From Paratinospora sagittata (lineage: Eukaryota; Streptophyta; Magnoliopsida; Ranunculales; Menispermaceae): DNA of 64,000 nt. The stretch's first letter is position 1. Each line of letters starts with the position of its first letter. Of the stretch, positions 61,462 through 64,000 are shown piece after piece. The notes below the pieces were generated by a model. It was not told the origin of the DNA. It searched no databases and saw only the letters and a list, made by a program, of their open reading frames with translations. Made by a program: the position numbers and the translations under genes. The stretch spans positions 61,419,997 through 61,483,996 of the forward strand of contig CM069590.1 in NCBI GenBank assembly GCA_035771175.1, given 5' to 3'.

Positions 61462-62607
61462 GTAATCCACATTTCAATCACCATATAGTTACTTTACTAG
61501 TATTCTGAAAAATGTAAACATTTCACTGCAAATTTCGTTGTGACTTTCATATAAAACAGTTTTATAGACAACAGGTCCTATTTTCTTGGACCTTTTGATG
61601 GAGGATGAAGTGAATTGCTACTTCTTGTGCTTACAAGAAGAAATACTGATTGCTTATAAAAATGAAACCAACTATTTCAGTTGATTATGGACAAGAAACT
61701 TTATTTCTATTTCTTATGTTCTATCTGGTGAATCACTGTATTTCCACAACCTAATGCTTTCATTTCCATAGTTGATGTAATGCTTCTTCAAACACCATTA
61801 TCTGCCTCTTCAAGTTTCAAAAAGCCACTCATGTAATGTAAAATAGCTGCATTTATCAAATTGGTCTTTCTATTTCTGAATTTTGCCCCTTATTAATATC
61901 ATAAACTTTACCAATTCTACTGATTGATGCTTATGTTTGTCTTGATCATTCCAAAATCAACTCTTTATCTTCTCTTGGAAATCGGACGAATGATTATTCA
62001 GCCAAAGTATTCTAACTTTTCTTAACGTGTTTCCGAGGTAGGCTTAGGCGCCTTACTTGACTGATGAAAATAATAAATATGCTAGTTCAGGGCTTGGTCT
62101 ACCTATTTTAGGCTTAATTCTCACTTTAAGAAGGCTGTAAGGTTAGAAGTTATGTTCCAAATTCTGCATCATTGAAAGATCAATCAATAAAAGGTAAAGA
62201 CCTTGACCTTGTCGTCTCATAAAATTATACTTTTTAATGAAGTTATAAAAAGTTAAAAGTACCTAATTCTTGATCTTCTAAAAAAGTACGTAATTTATTA
62301 TTGTAAAAACATTAATACATTATAGGTTCAACTCACAAGATCATAAATATATCAAAGTTATGACAGTATTTGTTATGAAATAATATGCATTAAAACCATA
62401 AATTTACTCTGAACGGATATATTTTATAATGTTATGTGCATCCACCTTCATTGGATGTACTGACTTGCCTATCAAAAAGAGTTTTTAGTAAGCTATTCCT
62501 TCTCTCCTTTTTGTCTCTATTTCTATATTTCAGTTTTTTTTAGTAAACACCGGCTTACAAATGTTGGACTTGACAGGATTTTAACATTGTTTTCTGGAAA
62601 TTATCAG

Positions 62608-63032
62608 GTGTATTCATTGGACTGGACTCCTGAAAAGAACCGAATTGTTAGTGCATCTCAAGATGGGAGGCTAATTGTGTGGAATGCTCTAACAAGCCAA
62701 AAAACACATGCCATAAAGCTACCTTGTGCGTGGGTCATGGCATGCGCATTCTCTCCTAGTGGCCAGTCTGTTGCAAGTGGTGGCCTTGATAGTGTTTGCA
62801 CTATCTTTAATTTAAATTCTCCCGTAGATAAAGATGGGAATTTACCCGTATCAAGAATGCTTAGTGGACACAAGGGCTATGTACCATCATGTCAGTATCT
62901 CCCTGGTCAAGAAACTCGCTTGATAACAAGCTCTGGTGATCAGACATGTGTCTTGTGGGATGTTACTACAGGACAAAGAATATCTGTTTTTGGTGGTGAA
63001 TTTCCATCTGGGCATACTGCTGATGTTTTAAG
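62608..63032 (+). pseudogene. AGB1: Orphan exon of heterotrimeric G-protein beta subunit (AGB1)
   Basis: One 425-base exon with intact acceptor (TTATCAG) and donor (AG|GTATAT) encodes 141 residues of the WD40 protein AGB1. It starts VYSLDWTPEKNRIVSASQD, continues LIVWNALTSQKTHAIKLPCAWV and ends GGEFPSGHTADVL. It spans about two to three of the seven WD repeats and has no stops. The preceding exon (N-terminal coiled coil, ending GHTGK) is not found between here and the PGI exons, and no following exon is recognised in the last kilobase, although a long intron could place it outside. It lies in the same orientation, 1.15 kb after the last PGI exon. It is most likely a captured or relocated gene fragment. 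Confidence 0.75.
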
Positions 63033-64000
63033 GTATATTCTAGTTGTGAACGTGTGATCACTTTATTCTCCTCCTGCGTGTCAATGACTACGTATTTTCT
63101 GATACAGATACCTAGTTTCCTTTTTCATTTTCTTTGAAATTATGTGCTTTGTGCATATATCTATAATTATCCTGGTTCAATTTTGCCTTTCTTTTCAACT
63201 TGTGATAACTTAATAAACTTTGTGAATTAATCAATTGTTATAGAATTATGACGGCCTTTTGTCTAGGTTGGCTATGAGAAAAAAAAAACAACAAAAGAAA
63301 GTTCTGGTTTGCGTCAACTTGACAACTAAACAAATTTCAATCTTAAATAATAAAATTATGGGTCTTTACTCGTCAATAACATTTATGCCAATCTGCACAT
63401 AAAGTTATAAATATAGACTATGCCAAATGAGTCCTTTAACTAGTTGGCCTTTAGCTTGCCTCATGAATTCTCATGTTCATCGCATAATAGGAAGGATTAG
63501 GTTACTTTGAACATAGGAGTTAGTCAGTAGGATTCTAGATGTTCCTTGTAGGTGAAAAATCATGAGGAAGCTCATCAAAGACCCAATTGTAAAACTCAGC
63601 TTTTGATAAATTTAAAGCCTGTTAAAGGTTCAAAACTCTTTGTAATCTATTTGGAGGAGACAGTAAAAAGAAACAGGAAAAATGGAGAACGGAGAGAAGG
63701 AACAAAGCAAGAGTCGTGAAAGAGACAAAGAAGTAGAGAGGATGGTAGACAGCAAGAGAGGGAGGAGAAGTCTGAAACAATAGAGATTAGGAAAGAAAGC
63801 AGAGAAGGGGAAAAAGGAGTGGGGAGAAGGAGCCAATTGTTTGGCTTTGATACAGTGATACCTGTTAACATTGGCCAAATGCTGCATGTTGTGTTACAAG
63901 TGGTCTGGAAATATTATCTTTTTCAATGAGAAGCTTTTATTAGAAGTGCATAGTTTTGATTTTTGATATACACAGCCTGCATCACCTGCCTCAAACTCTC
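63033..64000. other. Sequence after the AGB1 exon, with polypurine tract
   Basis: Intron-like AT-rich sequence. A second purine-rich tract (GGAGAAGGAAC, GAGAGGGAGGAG style) lies at about 63650-63835. Small reverse-strand ORFs through it are low-complexity and not called. No further AGB1 or PGI exon is recognised before the end of the window. Confidence 0.4.

Noticed and set aside
63630..63887. Reverse-strand ORFs near the right end
   Set aside because: Leu/Ser/Phe-rich shadows of a purine-rich tract.

Overview
The window is nuclear DNA from a flowering plant, almost certainly a eudicot. It is AT-rich and gene-sparse. Its genes have many GT-AG introns with T-rich tracts before the acceptors, TATA boxes, and plant-only products (a sporopollenin polyketide synthase, snakin/GASA peptides, a GH100 neutral invertase). 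I cannot name the species; a rosid tree is only a guess.

Layout, left to right. 1-7.3 kb: a cytosolic alkaline/neutral invertase gene (+) with a bZIP-type promoter cluster, a candidate GC-AG leader intron, and a complete hAT-type MITE in intron 2. 8.3-13.3 kb: an ERD2-like (KDEL-receptor family) membrane protein (+). 16.4-20.2 kb: two tandem GASA/snakin peptide genes (+). 23.1-24.6 kb: an unnamed acidic plant protein (+) whose promoter holds a perfect palindrome made of two mitosis-specific activator motifs. 24.9-26.4 kb: LAP5/PKSB-like type III polyketide synthase (-), convergent with the previous gene. 31.9-35.8 kb: a 12-exon gene for a 706-residue protein I do not recognise (+). 37.1-44.8 kb: 5'-methylthioadenosine nucleosidase (-), with a LINE tail and a short LTR element inside its introns.

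From about 46.6 kb the character changes. A decayed Ty3/gypsy element (-) has lost the end of its integrase and its 3' LTR. It is followed by LTR-like sequence, a 103-bp minisatellite, a long polypurine tract and an isolated first-exon-like ORF. The last 6 kb hold the first twelve exons of cytosolic phosphoglucose isomerase with a premature stop codon, then a single orphan exon of the heterotrimeric G-protein beta subunit.

The left 45 kb looks like a stable ancestral gene block. From memory, invertase, LAP5 and MTN2 are neighbours in Arabidopsis (At4g34860/34850/34840), while MTN1 and an ERD2-like gene are neighbours elsewhere on the same chromosome (At4g38800/38790). The window appears to keep members of both sets together in single copy. 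The right 18 kb looks like a TE-rich zone of gene fragments. The genes do not form one pathway. I see no prokaryote-like system and no CRISPR array, rRNA or tRNA gene that I can support. All gene models were built by eye from ORFs, splice sites and remembered family sequences; exon edges were checked for reading-frame consistency but not against transcripts.
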